A stretch of 64,000 nt of DNA from JAGPCK01 sp964535575 (lineage in GTDB: Bacteria > Bacteroidota > Bacteroidia > UKL13-3): positions 248,001 through 312,000 of the forward strand of contig CAZHTC010000002.1 of assembly GCA_964535575.1 (NCBI GenBank), given 5' to 3'. A model generated the notes under the pieces. It worked only from the letters and a program-made list of their open reading frames with translations, did not search any database and had not been told where the DNA came from. This document shows positions 32,266-41,471 of the stretch, piece by piece. The translations under genes and the position numbers were made by a program. Numbering within the stretch: the first letter of the stretch is position 1; each line of letters opens with the position of its first letter.

Positions 32266-33342
32266 TTAAAGTGAAAGGTTAAACTTTTCACCAAGTACGG
32301 TTAAATCTTTTACCACATTTTCGTTTAATGGAATTCCATTTTTTAACCTGTATTCCGTCATGCTGAATTCCGGTTCTCCCGGTATTAACACACGTTCAGT
32401 AATATCAATTGCGGGAGCACTTTTAAAACGTTGAATCCAGTTATCCATATGTTTTTTGAAATCATTGGCCGGACGAAAAGCATCTATACGCATGGCACCA
32501 ACAAAATGGCCAAGTCCTTTACCCGGCAAATCGGGAAGCGGGTCAAGAAACGCTACAAAGGGTGGAACCCAGGGACCATAGTTGGCACCACCCAATACGG
32601 CACTCAGAATATCCACCAGGGCTCCTAAGCCGTATCCTTTATGTCCGGCCGCATCATGCGAACTTCCCAATGGCAATAAGGCCCCACCGTTTTTTACGGC
32701 ATTTGCATCGGTACTGTCATTTCCTTCCTTATCCTGCACCCAACCTAGGGGTATGGATTTTCCCTCCCGCTGTGCTATTTCTAATTTTCCATTTGCTGCC
32801 GATGAAGTTGCCATATCAAGTACAAAGGGTTTTTCATGCAGGGCCGGAATGGCCACACTAATCGGATTGGTACCAAGCAATCGTTCTTTACTGAAAGTTG
32901 GTGCCACCAGCGGGCTTGCATTGGTCATGGCAAATCCAATCATATCGTGTTCCAGAGCCATCATGCTGTGGTAGCCGGCAATGCCAAAATGATTTGAGTT
33001 CATTACACTCACCCAACCACTGCCGCATTTTTTGGCTTTTTCAATAGCAACGTTCATGGCAAAGGGAGCGGAGATTAATCCCAAAGCCGCATCAGCATCA
33101 ACGGTTGCCGTTGAAGGTGTTTCATGAATAATTTTCATAACGGGTGTTGCATTTACCCGTTGTTTTTCCCAAAGCCGTACATAGCCCGATAAGCGCGCCA
33201 CACCATGCGAGTCAATACCTCTTATATCGGCCGACAATAAAACATCTGCAGCAAGTTGAGCATGTTCCTCGCTGTGCCCGATTTTTGAGAGAATGTTTTT
33301 GGTGAACGAATGAAGTTGCTCTCTGCTAAAAACAGATGACAT
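32266..33342 (-). CDS. Ldh family oxidoreductase (malate/L-lactate/ureidoglycolate dehydrogenase type)
   Basis: This 358-residue NAD(P)-dependent enzyme belongs to the Ldh_2 (YiaK/ComC/AllD) family, which is unrelated to classical lactate and malate dehydrogenases. The landmarks are DIRGIDSHGVARL, VMNSNHFGIAGYHSMMA, the central LGTNPISVAIPA and GHKGYGLGALVDILS. The 2-hydroxy acid substrate cannot be told from sequence. Being between a prohibitin-like gene and maf in an operon with a LutA-like Fe-S protein, it may take part in hydroxy-acid oxidation; this is inference. Confidence 0.87.
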   Translation of the reverse strand: MSSVFSREQLHSFTKNILSKIGHSEEHAQLAADVLLSADIRGIDSHGVARLSGYVRLWEKQRVNATPVMKIIHETPSTATVDADAALGLISAPFAMNVAIEKAKKCGSGWVSVMNSNHFGIAGYHSMMALEHDMIGFAMTNASPLVAPTFSKERLLGTNPISVAIPALHEKPFVLDMATSSAANGKLEIAQREGKSIPLGWVQDKEGNDSTDANAVKNGGALLPLGSSHDAAGHKGYGLGALVDILSAVLGGANYGPWVPPFVAFLDPLPDLPGKGLGHFVGAMRIDAFRPANDFKKHMDNWIQRFKSAPAIDITERVLIPGEPEFSMTEYRLKNGIPLNENVVKDLTVLGEKFNLSL

Positions 33343-33364
33343 ATGTTAGGAGATTGATGTAAAA

Positions 33365-34270
33365 TTATTTTGTGTCAATGATTAATGGGGAGCTTCCTTT
33401 GTTAGGAATAACAATCACTTTTGAGTTGGGGGATTTGGCCAGTTCCAGGTTGGCTTTTATACTTTCGTATTGCAATTGCTTATCGCTAAGTCCGCTGCTT
33501 ATTATTTTCTGATAGTCGGCAATACCCTGCGCTTCCACTCGCTTACGCTCTGCTTCTTGTTTTTCTTTCTGTAAAACAAATTGCATTTTCTGCGCTTCCT
33601 GTTCAGCATTTATTTTTGATTCTATGCTTGTTTTTACCGATTGCGGAAGGGTTATATTCCGCACAAGTAATTGCTCAAGTACCAATCCTCTGGTTTTAAA
33701 ATCTTTTTCAATGCTGTTAAAAATGCGTGTTTGAAATTCATCTCTTCTTTTTGAGTAAAGCGATACGGCATCGTAATAAACGGCATTATCCCGTATTTTA
33801 GTTCGGGTAAGTGGCCGCACAATTTTATCCTGATAATCCAGTCCGGTTTGTTGCAATAGTCGCGGGGCTTCTGAAGGAACCAATCTGTAAAGAACGGTAA
33901 GGTCAATGGTGACTTCTAATCCATCTGCAGTGAGTACCCTAATAGCATCGTCACCTGATTTCTCCCCTTCATCATGTATACCACTCATGGTGTAATTTTG
34001 TGTACGCACGTCAACCGTTTTTACATCAACTAATGGATTAATCATATGTAAACCACTTTCCAAAACTTCCGGTTGCACTTTACCAAATAACACTTGTACA
34101 CCTAACTGTCCCGGGTCAATTTGTTTGAAACAAGCCGATAATAATCCGAATGCAATTAACCCATAGCCGGCCCATTTCACCTGCTTCATTATTTTAGCCA
34201 GGTTGTAAACTTTTGAAGCAATAATGCCCGCTAGCACTATCACAATAATTCCAAGTACGATTAATCCCAT
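33365..34270 (-). CDS. Prohibitin family (SPFH/Band 7) membrane protein
   Basis: This 301-residue protein has two N-terminal hydrophobic segments (LIVLGIIVIVLAGIIAS and AGYGLIAFGLLSACF), then an SPFH domain (QIDPGQLGVQVLFGKV, VDVRTQNYTMSG) and a long helical C-terminal region (EQEAQKMQFVLQKEKQEAE). The family forms large membrane rings that organise proteases or membrane domains. The spacing of 12 bp and 22 bp to its neighbours implies cotranscription. Confidence 0.9.
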   Translation of the reverse strand: MGLIVLGIIVIVLAGIIASKVYNLAKIMKQVKWAGYGLIAFGLLSACFKQIDPGQLGVQVLFGKVQPEVLESGLHMINPLVDVKTVDVRTQNYTMSGIHDEGEKSGDDAIRVLTADGLEVTIDLTVLYRLVPSEAPRLLQQTGLDYQDKIVRPLTRTKIRDNAVYYDAVSLYSKRRDEFQTRIFNSIEKDFKTRGLVLEQLLVRNITLPQSVKTSIESKINAEQEAQKMQFVLQKEKQEAERKRVEAQGIADYQKIISSGLSDKQLQYESIKANLELAKSPNSKVIVIPNKGSSPLIIDTK

Positions 34271-34282
34271 AAATAGTTGTTT

Positions 34283-35038
34283 TTAATTAATTCCCTGAGC
34301 AAGCAATTCAGCCAGATGCATCACTTTGATCGGCACATTATTTTTCTGTATGTAGGAATCCAGATGCATCAAACAGCTGTAATCGGTCGAAACAATATAC
34401 TGAGCCCCCGTGGCTATGGCTTTTTCAAGTTTTTGTTCAGCTAATGAAACGGAGATTGGTTCAAACTTAAAGGAAAATGTACCTCCGAAACCGCAACAGT
34501 TTTCGGTGTCTTTCATTTCAATTAACTCAAGACCTTTTATGTTGTTAAGCAACACCCGAGGTGCATCTTTAATTTGTAATTCACGAAGCGCGCTGCACGA
34601 ATCATGGTATGTTACTCTGCCTTCGAACCGACAATCTAAATCGGGTTTCTGTATTACATTTACCAGAAAGTCGCTTAGCTCGAACATGTTTTTTTGAACC
34701 TTGCGGCACTGATTGTGAAGAGATGTGTTCTGAAAAATTCCGTTGTAATGGTTTTTCACCATACCCACACAAGAGGCAGATGGCGACACAATGGGTTTCT
34801 CAGCCGGTTTTGCAAATGGTTTGTCCGGATCTCCCAATGGAAATTCCTGAATAAATTTTTCAGCAACTTCACGGGCCTCATTCCAGAAACCTGCTGTATA
34901 TGCTGGTTGTCCGCAGCAGGTTTGTTCGGTATTATAAATTACTTTACATCCCACTTTTTCCAATACCTTAATCATGTCAAAAGCAATAGAAGGCTTTAAC
35001 TGATCAATAAAACACGGAATAAACAATTCAACCTGCAT
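34283..35038 (-). CDS. LutA/YkgE-type (Fe-S)-binding protein
   Basis: This 251-residue protein has two CCG cysteine-rich domains, one with NTEQTCCGQPAYTAGF and the other with DTENCCGFGGTFSFK, as in LutA/YkgE. These domains bind Fe-S clusters, and LutA works with LutB and LutC in L-lactate oxidation. Neither LutB nor LutC is present in the window, so the protein may have another partner. It overlaps the MFS gene by 11 bp and precedes the prohibitin gene. Confidence 0.88.
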   Translation of the reverse strand: MQVELFIPCFIDQLKPSIAFDMIKVLEKVGCKVIYNTEQTCCGQPAYTAGFWNEAREVAEKFIQEFPLGDPDKPFAKPAEKPIVSPSASCVGMVKNHYNGIFQNTSLHNQCRKVQKNMFELSDFLVNVIQKPDLDCRFEGRVTYHDSCSALRELQIKDAPRVLLNNIKGLELIEMKDTENCCGFGGTFSFKFEPISVSLAEQKLEKAIATGAQYIVSTDYSCLMHLDSYIQKNNVPIKVMHLAELLAQGIN

Positions 35039-36380
35039 GCACTCCTTTGAAATTTTTAATTTGAGTCATAAATAATAGTCCAAAGATAAAAAAAGCAGCC
35101 AATGCAAGAGCAGAATACCTCATACTATCGGTAAGTTCTTCAATAAAGCCATAAGCAAACGTGCCAAGCACAATAGCAATTTTTTCGGCTACGTCATAAA
35201 AACTGAAATACGAAGCGTGGTTATATGTTGTATCAGGAATCAATTTAGCATAAGTGGAGCGAAATAAACTTTGAATACCTCCCATGATGGTCCCCACTAT
35301 AGCACCCAATATATAAAACTCTGACGGGGTTTGAATAAAGTACGCAAATACGCAAACAAAAATCCACACAACAACCAGAATACGAAGGGTTAGAATATTG
35401 CCTATTTTACCTGAAATGGCAGAAAATAACAAAGCTCCGGGAACACCTATAAGGTTGATGAGCAACACGGCCCCTATGAGATTTGTTGCGGGCAAATGCA
35501 ACTCTTTCGCACCAAATAAACTGGCTACGTACATAACGGTTTGCAGTCCCATGCTCACAAAAAAGAACGAACGTAAAAACCGAAGGAGTTTGGCATTCTG
35601 CGAAATTTCTCTCCACACTTTTTTTAATTGTTCAAATCCATGATTAAGCGCACCGCCTCTTACTCGTTTTTCTTCTTTGGGTAAACGAAAAAAGGTGACC
35701 TGAGCAAATCCTGCCCACCATATGCCAACCGTAACAAAGGCAATTTTGGTGGCCATAGCCGGAGAGATAAAGGAAATTACAGGTTGTCCTCCGTTGGCCG
35801 GAGTTTCGGTTAAAAGAATTAATGCAAGATTTAAAATAAGCAGTATAACGCTTCCAAGGTAGCCATACGAATATCCCCTGGCGCTTACTTTATCATATCT
35901 GTCTTCCGAAGTAATTTCAGGAAGAAAGGCATTGTAAAAAACAATACTTCCGGCATAGCCAATCATACCAAGAATAAAAAAGAGAAGGCCTACCCAAATT
36001 CTGTCGGGGTCAAAACAATAGAGTACAACACAACTGCAGGCCCCGAGGTAACAGAAAAATTGCATGAATGCTTTTTTCTTGGCTTTAATATCAGCAATTC
36101 CCGAGAGCAGAGGTTGAATAATGGCCACCATTAAAAAGGCAAACGACAGGGCATAGGAGTAGAGTGCTGTATTAACAAAGTCGCGGCCCAAAAAGTGCGT
36201 GTAATATTGTCCGTCCCTAACCATTCCATTGGCAACGGCAGCTTTTTTGGTTACGCTTTCGAAATAAATAGGGAATATGGCGGTAGTAATGGATAAGGGA
36301 AATACAGAATTTGCCCAGTCATACATAGCCCAGGCTCTTTCAAGTTTTCGATCGGGGGTAATTTGGGTGCCTGTAGTCAT
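35028..36380 (-). CDS. MFS transporter, UMF1/Atg22-like
   Basis: This 450-residue protein has 12 predicted helices and the UMF1/Atg22-like opening ERAWAMYDWANSVFPLSITT. The loop motif LSGIADIKAKKKAFMQ corresponds to the MFS motif A region. The family includes vacuolar and bacterial permeases of amino acids or unknown solutes. It is the first gene of the MFS-LutA-prohibitin-Ldh2-Maf run; the substrate is not predictable. Confidence 0.87.
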   Translation of the reverse strand: MTTGTQITPDRKLERAWAMYDWANSVFPLSITTAIFPIYFESVTKKAAVANGMVRDGQYYTHFLGRDFVNTALYSYALSFAFLMVAIIQPLLSGIADIKAKKKAFMQFFCYLGACSCVVLYCFDPDRIWVGLLFFILGMIGYAGSIVFYNAFLPEITSEDRYDKVSARGYSYGYLGSVILLILNLALILLTETPANGGQPVISFISPAMATKIAFVTVGIWWAGFAQVTFFRLPKEEKRVRGGALNHGFEQLKKVWREISQNAKLLRFLRSFFFVSMGLQTVMYVASLFGAKELHLPATNLIGAVLLINLIGVPGALLFSAISGKIGNILTLRILVVVWIFVCVFAYFIQTPSEFYILGAIVGTIMGGIQSLFRSTYAKLIPDTTYNHASYFSFYDVAEKIAIVLGTFAYGFIEELTDSMRYSALALAAFFIFGLLFMTQIKNFKGVHAG

Positions 36381-36451
36381 GGATGAATTTGCAAGTTACA
36401 GCAACATAAACCAAAAACGCAACTTAATACTTACGTAATGCCCACACCCCG

Positions 36452-37681
36452 TTATAACGATAACGTGCTGATGATGTATTTGGCAAGACGTTGGTTAAGG
36501 GGTTGGGAGTAATGGGTCAGGTCTACGTAAGGAGTTGGGCAGGAAGCATCAAGTTGGCTGCAGTCATAAAATCGTTGAAAATTGTGTTGGGCTAAGAGTT
36601 GCCGAATGTGACTGTACATAGCCTCCATGGCAGTGTAATTGCGAAGCTGGTTTGCCAGTTCAAGGTGGCTGGTGCAAAATATGTTCTTATCGTAGAATAG
36701 TCCAATAGGTTGAAAAAAGACGGCATATTCAAAGCCATAAGCTTTACTAAGAGTATCAAGCATGGCTATATTTTGCCGGTAGTAGGTTTCCACCTTCTTC
36801 AACAAGGCCTCATTAACAGGTAGTGAGGTTATTTCTGTGACCAGATAGGCAAGATAGGGTTGAGTGTTGTAAAGTGATTGCGCTGAATAGACATTTTGGG
36901 AGGGGTTAAGGTTTGCCTTTCCGGTTTTAACAAGGTACTCGGCCTGATATTCATAAAAAAGTCGAACGGCAGGCAGCGCATATAAGAGGTTGCGGTTTAA
37001 CCGGATATTTTCAATATTAAACTCATGACTATAGGCATGAAAAGGTCTGCCGGGTGTTTCTGCAGGTTCAAAATGGTTCGAAGTGAGTTGGAAAAGATCG
37101 TTGAGACCATCCAGAAACACAACACGTTTGGGACGGTAGCCTTTCTTTAATAGCAAAATGAGTTTTTGAATTTCCAGTTGCTGGTGGTAATTAGGGGTGC
37201 TGAAGTTAATCCATCGTTTTCCTGAGTCGAGCTGATTCAGAAAATATCCCATGGTTTCATCATCTGGCACACCAAACCCGAATGCAGTACTGCCACCTAA
37301 AAGCCACGAACCACCATTAATCACTTCATGTACGTTACCATCATTTATATAACTATTATACCGGCAGCCTTCAAATCCGATGTGATAAAATCGGGTGTTT
37401 TTCTCAGGAAGCATAAACTGCAATACCGGATGAGATTTTACATTAGGTGCTTCAGCAATCAATTGTTTGATAAGTTCAGGCGATTTGCCATCATAAACTT
37501 CCTGCATCAAAAGTGGATTATTCTTCAGCATCTGATGATTGGGGATAATGCTCGCTACGTTACGCACCTTTGAAAGGGGCCCCGGTACGAGATAGGCAAT
37601 AAAGTTGATCAGGATGAAAACCAATAAGGTGTTCAGAAAGATGACAGCAATTTTTTTATAGGTGGCAATGAAGCGGTCCAT
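36452..37681 (-). CDS. Membrane-anchored SGNH/GDSL-like protein
   Basis: This 409-residue protein has one N-terminal membrane helix (IAVIFLNTLLVFILINFIAY) and a large extracytoplasmic domain. Segments fit the SGNH hydrolase fold: block I with serine in LLGGSTAFGFGVPDDET, a GLNDLFQ block, and the late D-x-x-H pair in YVDLTHYS. I infer an esterase or acyl-modifying role for a surface glycan; the blocks are weak and the real substrate is unknown. It stands alone, about 45 bp after clpX on the template. Confidence 0.65.
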   Translation of the reverse strand: MDRFIATYKKIAVIFLNTLLVFILINFIAYLVPGPLSKVRNVASIIPNHQMLKNNPLLMQEVYDGKSPELIKQLIAEAPNVKSHPVLQFMLPEKNTRFYHIGFEGCRYNSYINDGNVHEVINGGSWLLGGSTAFGFGVPDDETMGYFLNQLDSGKRWINFSTPNYHQQLEIQKLILLLKKGYRPKRVVFLDGLNDLFQLTSNHFEPAETPGRPFHAYSHEFNIENIRLNRNLLYALPAVRLFYEYQAEYLVKTGKANLNPSQNVYSAQSLYNTQPYLAYLVTEITSLPVNEALLKKVETYYRQNIAMLDTLSKAYGFEYAVFFQPIGLFYDKNIFCTSHLELANQLRNYTAMEAMYSHIRQLLAQHNFQRFYDCSQLDASCPTPYVDLTHYSQPLNQRLAKYIISTLSL

Positions 37682-37726
37682 CGGGGTAAAAATTGGAATA
37701 TATCATCACAACAGCATATCTCCTTA

Positions 37727-38959
37727 TCAGGCCGCCTTTAGCGCTTTGAATTTTATTTTTTCAAAACACTCTTTGGTATAAGCCAAATCAATAATTACAG
37801 TTTTAACATTGTCTTTCTTACCCGGTAAGTCGTACATGTAGTCAAGCATGATGGCTTCCATAATCGATCGTAATCCCCTTGCCCCTAATTTGTACTCTTG
37901 AGCTTTTTCTACAATAAAATCTACCACATCATCCTCAATTTGCAATTTTACGCCTTCCATTTCAAACAGTTTTTCGTATTGCTTTACTAAAGCATTTTTA
38001 GGTTCCAGTAATATTTGTTTTAAGGCGTCTTTGTCCAATGGGTTCAGGTGAGTAAGAATTGGCAAACGCCCAATAATTTCCGGGATTAAACCATAGCTTC
38101 TTACATCGCTTGGCGAAATGTACTGCAATAAATTCTGGTCGTCTCCGGGTTTATCATCCATATTCTTAAATCCGATTGCCTGCGTTTGTATTCTGCGGGC
38201 AATAATTTTATCAATTCCTTCAAAGGCACCTCCGCAAATGAACAAAATATTTTCGGTGTTAATCTGCACCATTTTTTGTTCGGGATGTTTACGTCCTCCC
38301 TGAGGGGGAACATTGGCAACTGTGCCTTCCAGAATTTTTAAGAGGGCCTGCTGCACCCCTTCTCCGCTCACATCGCGGGTAATGCTGGGGTTATCACTTT
38401 TTCTCGAAATTTTATCAATCTCATCAATATAAACTATCCCCCTTTCTGCCGAGGCAACATCATAATCGGCTGCCTGCAGCAACCGCGATAAAATACTCTC
38501 TACATCTTCGCCCACATATCCGGCTTCGGTAAGCACTGTGGCATCGGCAATGCAAAACGGAACCTGCAGCACTTTTGCCAGTGTTTTTGCCAGGAGGGTT
38601 TTTCCGGTTCCAGTTTCGCCCACCAGCAAAATATTCGATTTCTCAAGCTCTACATTTTCCGAGAGCAATTTATGTTTTAAGCGTTTGAAGTGATTGTAAA
38701 CAGCAACCGAAAGCACACGTTTTGCTTCGTGCTGCCCTATCACATATTCATCTAAGTGAGCCTTTATTTCAGCAGGTTTTAAAAGTTTAAAGTTAAGCTT
38801 ATTATTCTTTTCTTTCTGATTTCCCAACTCTTCATTCACAATACGAAATGCCTGATTCACGCAGCTGTCGCATATGTATGCATTCAGTCCGGCAATCAAA
38901 AACTCGGTTTCCGTTTTATTGCGTCCGCAAAAAGAACATTTATCTTCTTTACCTTTCAT
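37727..38959 (-). CDS. clpX: ATP-dependent Clp protease ATP-binding subunit ClpX
   Basis: This 410-residue AAA+ unfoldase feeds substrates to ClpP. The N-terminal zinc domain (CSFCGRNKTET and ICDSC) is followed by Walker A LVGETGTGKTLLAK, Walker B GIVYIDEIDKI, the pore loop GYVGEDVES and the sensor/C-terminal domain with GARGLRSIMEAI. The IGF-type ClpP-docking loop appears as IGFKNMDD. The frame is open further upstream, but ATG 38959 gives the conserved start. It lies 58 bp after clpP. Confidence 0.97.
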   Translation of the reverse strand: MKGKEDKCSFCGRNKTETEFLIAGLNAYICDSCVNQAFRIVNEELGNQKEKNNKLNFKLLKPAEIKAHLDEYVIGQHEAKRVLSVAVYNHFKRLKHKLLSENVELEKSNILLVGETGTGKTLLAKTLAKVLQVPFCIADATVLTEAGYVGEDVESILSRLLQAADYDVASAERGIVYIDEIDKISRKSDNPSITRDVSGEGVQQALLKILEGTVANVPPQGGRKHPEQKMVQINTENILFICGGAFEGIDKIIARRIQTQAIGFKNMDDKPGDDQNLLQYISPSDVRSYGLIPEIIGRLPILTHLNPLDKDALKQILLEPKNALVKQYEKLFEMEGVKLQIEDDVVDFIVEKAQEYKLGARGLRSIMEAIMLDYMYDLPGKKDNVKTVIIDLAYTKECFEKIKFKALKAA

Positions 38960-39017
38960 ATCTGTTTTTAAAGCAATGCGAATAATACAATTTACCCGCA
39001 TTGCATGAGTGGCTGTA

Positions 39018-39698
39018 TTATTTCTTGGTGTGTTTGGTAAGCACTTCGTCAATCATTCCATAGGCTTTTGCTTCTTCAGCAATCATCCAGTAATCGCGAT
39101 CCGAATCTCTCCATACTTTGTCAAAAGGTTGCCCGCTGTGGTTGGCAATAATTTCGTAAAGTTCTTTTTTCAGTTTTTCAATTTCTCGGTAAGTGATTTC
39201 GATATCCGAAGCCTGTCCCTGGGCGCCTCCCATAGGCTGATGAATCATTACACGGGCATGTTTAAGTGCCGTCCGTTTTCCTTTTGCTCCGGCACACAAC
39301 AAAACTGCGGCCATTGAGGCAGCCATGCTGGTACAAATGGTAGCCACATCGGGGCTTACCCATTGCATGGTGTCGTAAATACCCAAACCGGCATATACCG
39401 AACCACCGGGGCTGTTAATGTATAATTGAATATCTCTTTTAGCATCCATCGACTCTAAGAAGAGAAGCTGTGCCTGAATAATATTTGCAAAATAATCATC
39501 TACCTGAGTTCCGAGAAAAATAATGCGGTCGGCCATTAAACGGGAGAAAACGTCAATTTCCCTAAAATTCATGGGGCGTTCTTCAATCACCGTTCTGGTC
39601 ATATCTTTCACTGAACTTTTAATATATGACTCTACTTTTAAACTGCTAATGCCAAGATGTTGGGTGGCATATTTTCTGAATTCAATTCCGTCATTCAT
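39018..39698 (-). CDS. clpP: ATP-dependent Clp protease proteolytic subunit ClpP
   Basis: This 226-residue serine protease has the catalytic serine in TSMAASMAAVLLCAG, histidine in ARVMIHQPMGG and aspartate in DSDRDYWM. The handle and oligomer landmarks INSPGGSVYAGLGIYD are present. The N-terminal extension of about 30 residues before ERPMNFREID exceeds the E. coli propeptide only modestly. A promoter element (39753-39760) separates it from tig, and clpX follows. Confidence 0.97.
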   Translation of the reverse strand: MNDGIEFRKYATQHLGISSLKVESYIKSSVKDMTRTVIEERPMNFREIDVFSRLMADRIIFLGTQVDDYFANIIQAQLLFLESMDAKRDIQLYINSPGGSVYAGLGIYDTMQWVSPDVATICTSMAASMAAVLLCAGAKGKRTALKHARVMIHQPMGGAQGQASDIEITYREIEKLKKELYEIIANHSGQPFDKVWRDSDRDYWMIAEEAKAYGMIDEVLTKHTKK

Positions 39699-39752
39699 AC
39701 GATGTAAATTTTTGATAAGATTTTACGAGTATAGTCAATTTCAATACCATTA

Positions 39753-39760
39753 CAAAACTA
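39753..39760 (-). promoter_or_regulatory. Bacteroidota -7 promoter element for clpP-clpX
   Basis: The reverse strand reads TAGTTTTG (TAnnTTTG), 54 bp before the ATG at 39698. No -33 TTG is visible. Confidence 0.4.
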
Positions 39761-39821
39761 CCCGCATTTTGTCAGGTATTTTATAAACTTAAATTAAAGA
39801 GTGTTTGTTAGCCCCTGCTGA

Positions 39822-41261
39822 TTAGTGACTATGAGCGCCTTCGTGGCTGTGTTCGTGTTCATGCTCGTGTTCATGCGCATGCTCATGTTGCTGGTGATGA
39901 CGGTCGCTGTGCTCTTTCATTTTCTTGAAAAAGTCATCAATCGGAAGTTCTTTTTCCTCGATGGTCACCATGTTTTTAAGCGCATTGATTACTTTGGTTT
40001 CAATGGCCATATTCAGCATGCGGGAGCGGTAGTTTTGATCTTTTAATTGCTCCTTGGCATAGGTCTCAAGGTAATCGCTTACCGGAATATTCATGTTGTA
40101 GCCAAAAAACATGCGTTTGGTATAATTTACCGAAGCGTTAAGTAAATCCTGATCTTCTATTTTTAATTCCTGGTTTGCAATAACTTTTTCCTGAAAAAGG
40201 GTTGAGCGCAGGTATTTGGCTTCAGGTTCATATTTGCTGTCTACGTTATCAGATGTAAACTTATCGGGATGACGATCCATTAGCCAGCGTTTTAAAAAGG
40301 AATCCGGTAATGAAATGGAATGCTTGGCCAGCAGGGCGTCAAACAATTCGTGTTCCAAAGCGTGATCAGCTTCTGAAGCATAAAACTGTTTTAATTCTTC
40401 TTTAACTTTAGCCCTGAATTCTTCTTCCGTTTTAACGGCATTTTCGCCATAAACTTTATCAAAAAACTCCTGATTCATTACGGCAGATTCCTGCCGTTTT
40501 ATTTCTTTCACCTCAAAACTGAAAGTTTTGTGTAAATCGTTTACGGTCTCCTTGTTTATTTTTAAAACGGTTGAAATTTCGGTTACGTTATGATCAAACA
40601 CTTCAAAAATATCAGCAGTTACAGTGGCACCTGTTTTTTGTCCGATAAATGCTTTTTGGGTAGCTTCATGTTTTATGGCAGAAAGGAGTATAGGGAACTC
40701 AGCCTGAACCCCACCTTCCAAAACAGTTTTTTCATCGGTTAATTCTTTTGCTTCTATGGTGAGCATGTCGTTGGCCTCGGCAATTTCTGCGCTAACCTGA
40801 TTTCCGTATCGCTGTCTTGAGCGCTCTACCTCTTTTGAAACAAGGTCTTCGTCAATAGCGGGAACATGTTTTACAAAATAATCATTCTTAGAGATGTTAA
40901 GGTCAAATTTTGGAGAAAGGCCAATGTCAAAACGGAACTTAAAATCTTCGGTTGTGGTCCAGTCATAATTCTCATTATCGGTGCTTAAAACCGGCTGGCC
41001 CAAAACTTCCAGTGCATTTTCTTTGAGATAATTGTTCAGGGCATCAGACGTAAAATTGTTCACCTCATCAACTAACACGGCCGAACCGTACATTTTTTGA
41101 ATCATGCCCATTGGAGCTTTTCCAGGTCTGAAGCCTGGGATGTTTGCCCGCTTCTGGTAATTTTTCAAAGCCTTTTCAACTCTGGGAGCATAATCATTTT
41201 TGGCTACGTTTACGGTAATTACCGCGTTCAGATCGTCTTTGTGGTCAATAGAGATGTTCAC
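39822..41261 (-). CDS. tig: Trigger factor with histidine-rich C-terminal tail
   Basis: This 479-residue ribosome-associated chaperone starts at GTG 41261; an in-frame TAA five codons upstream excludes an earlier start. The ribosome-docking motif is ANIPGFRPGKAPMGMI. A degenerate central PPIase-like region (about 150-250) and the helical C-terminal arms follow. The last 29 residues hold 13 histidines alternating with Glu (HEHAHEHEHEHEHSH). This metal-binding-type tail is not part of the canonical family. It lies upstream of clpP and clpX, the common arrangement. Confidence 0.93.
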   Translation of the reverse strand: MNISIDHKDDLNAVITVNVAKNDYAPRVEKALKNYQKRANIPGFRPGKAPMGMIQKMYGSAVLVDEVNNFTSDALNNYLKENALEVLGQPVLSTDNENYDWTTTEDFKFRFDIGLSPKFDLNISKNDYFVKHVPAIDEDLVSKEVERSRQRYGNQVSAEIAEANDMLTIEAKELTDEKTVLEGGVQAEFPILLSAIKHEATQKAFIGQKTGATVTADIFEVFDHNVTEISTVLKINKETVNDLHKTFSFEVKEIKRQESAVMNQEFFDKVYGENAVKTEEEFRAKVKEELKQFYASEADHALEHELFDALLAKHSISLPDSFLKRWLMDRHPDKFTSDNVDSKYEPEAKYLRSTLFQEKVIANQELKIEDQDLLNASVNYTKRMFFGYNMNIPVSDYLETYAKEQLKDQNYRSRMLNMAIETKVINALKNMVTIEEKELPIDDFFKKMKEHSDRHHQQHEHAHEHEHEHEHSHEGAHSH

Positions 41262-41300
41262 TGAATGTGTTGTTTATAGTATTGAGAATAAGTTAAAAGT

Positions 41301-41381
41301 GCGCACGGAGGGACTCGAACCCCCACGCCTTTCGGCACCAGATCCTAAGTCTGGCACGGCTACCAATTACGCCACGTGCGC
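41301..41381 (-). tRNA. tRNA-Leu (anticodon UAG)
   Basis: The 81-nt cloverleaf has acceptor stem GCGCACG/CGTGCGC, an anticodon stem CCAGA/TCTGG around CTTAGGA (anticodon TAG, plus-strand 41345-41347), the long variable arm typical of leucine (TGCCGAAAGGCG) and the TPsiC sequence GGTTCGAGTCC. No CCA is encoded at the 3' end. A complete promoter lies just upstream at 41394-41423. Confidence 0.97.
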
Positions 41382-41393
41382 GAGAAAGAGCGG

Positions 41394-41423
41394 CAAAGGT
41401 ACACCGATGTGGATGAATTCCAA
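41394..41423 (-). promoter_or_regulatory. Complete Bacteroidota promoter of tRNA-Leu
   Basis: The reverse strand reads TTG (41423-41421), 19 bp of spacer, and TACCTTTG (41401-41394). Both parts match the TTG-N17-23-TAnnTTTG consensus. The tRNA 5' end is 12 bp downstream. Confidence 0.75.
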
Positions 41424-41445
41424 ACTCCCCGGCTTGTAAAAACAC

Positions 41446-41453
41446 TAAATTTG
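41446..41453 (+). promoter_or_regulatory. Bacteroidota -7 promoter element for the RelA/SpoT gene
   Basis: TAAATTTG (TAnnTTTG) lies 18 bp before the ATG at 41472. It supports that ATG over the longer open frame that begins inside the tRNA. Confidence 0.5.
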
Positions 41454-41471
41454 CCTCAAGAAGCAAAAAAA

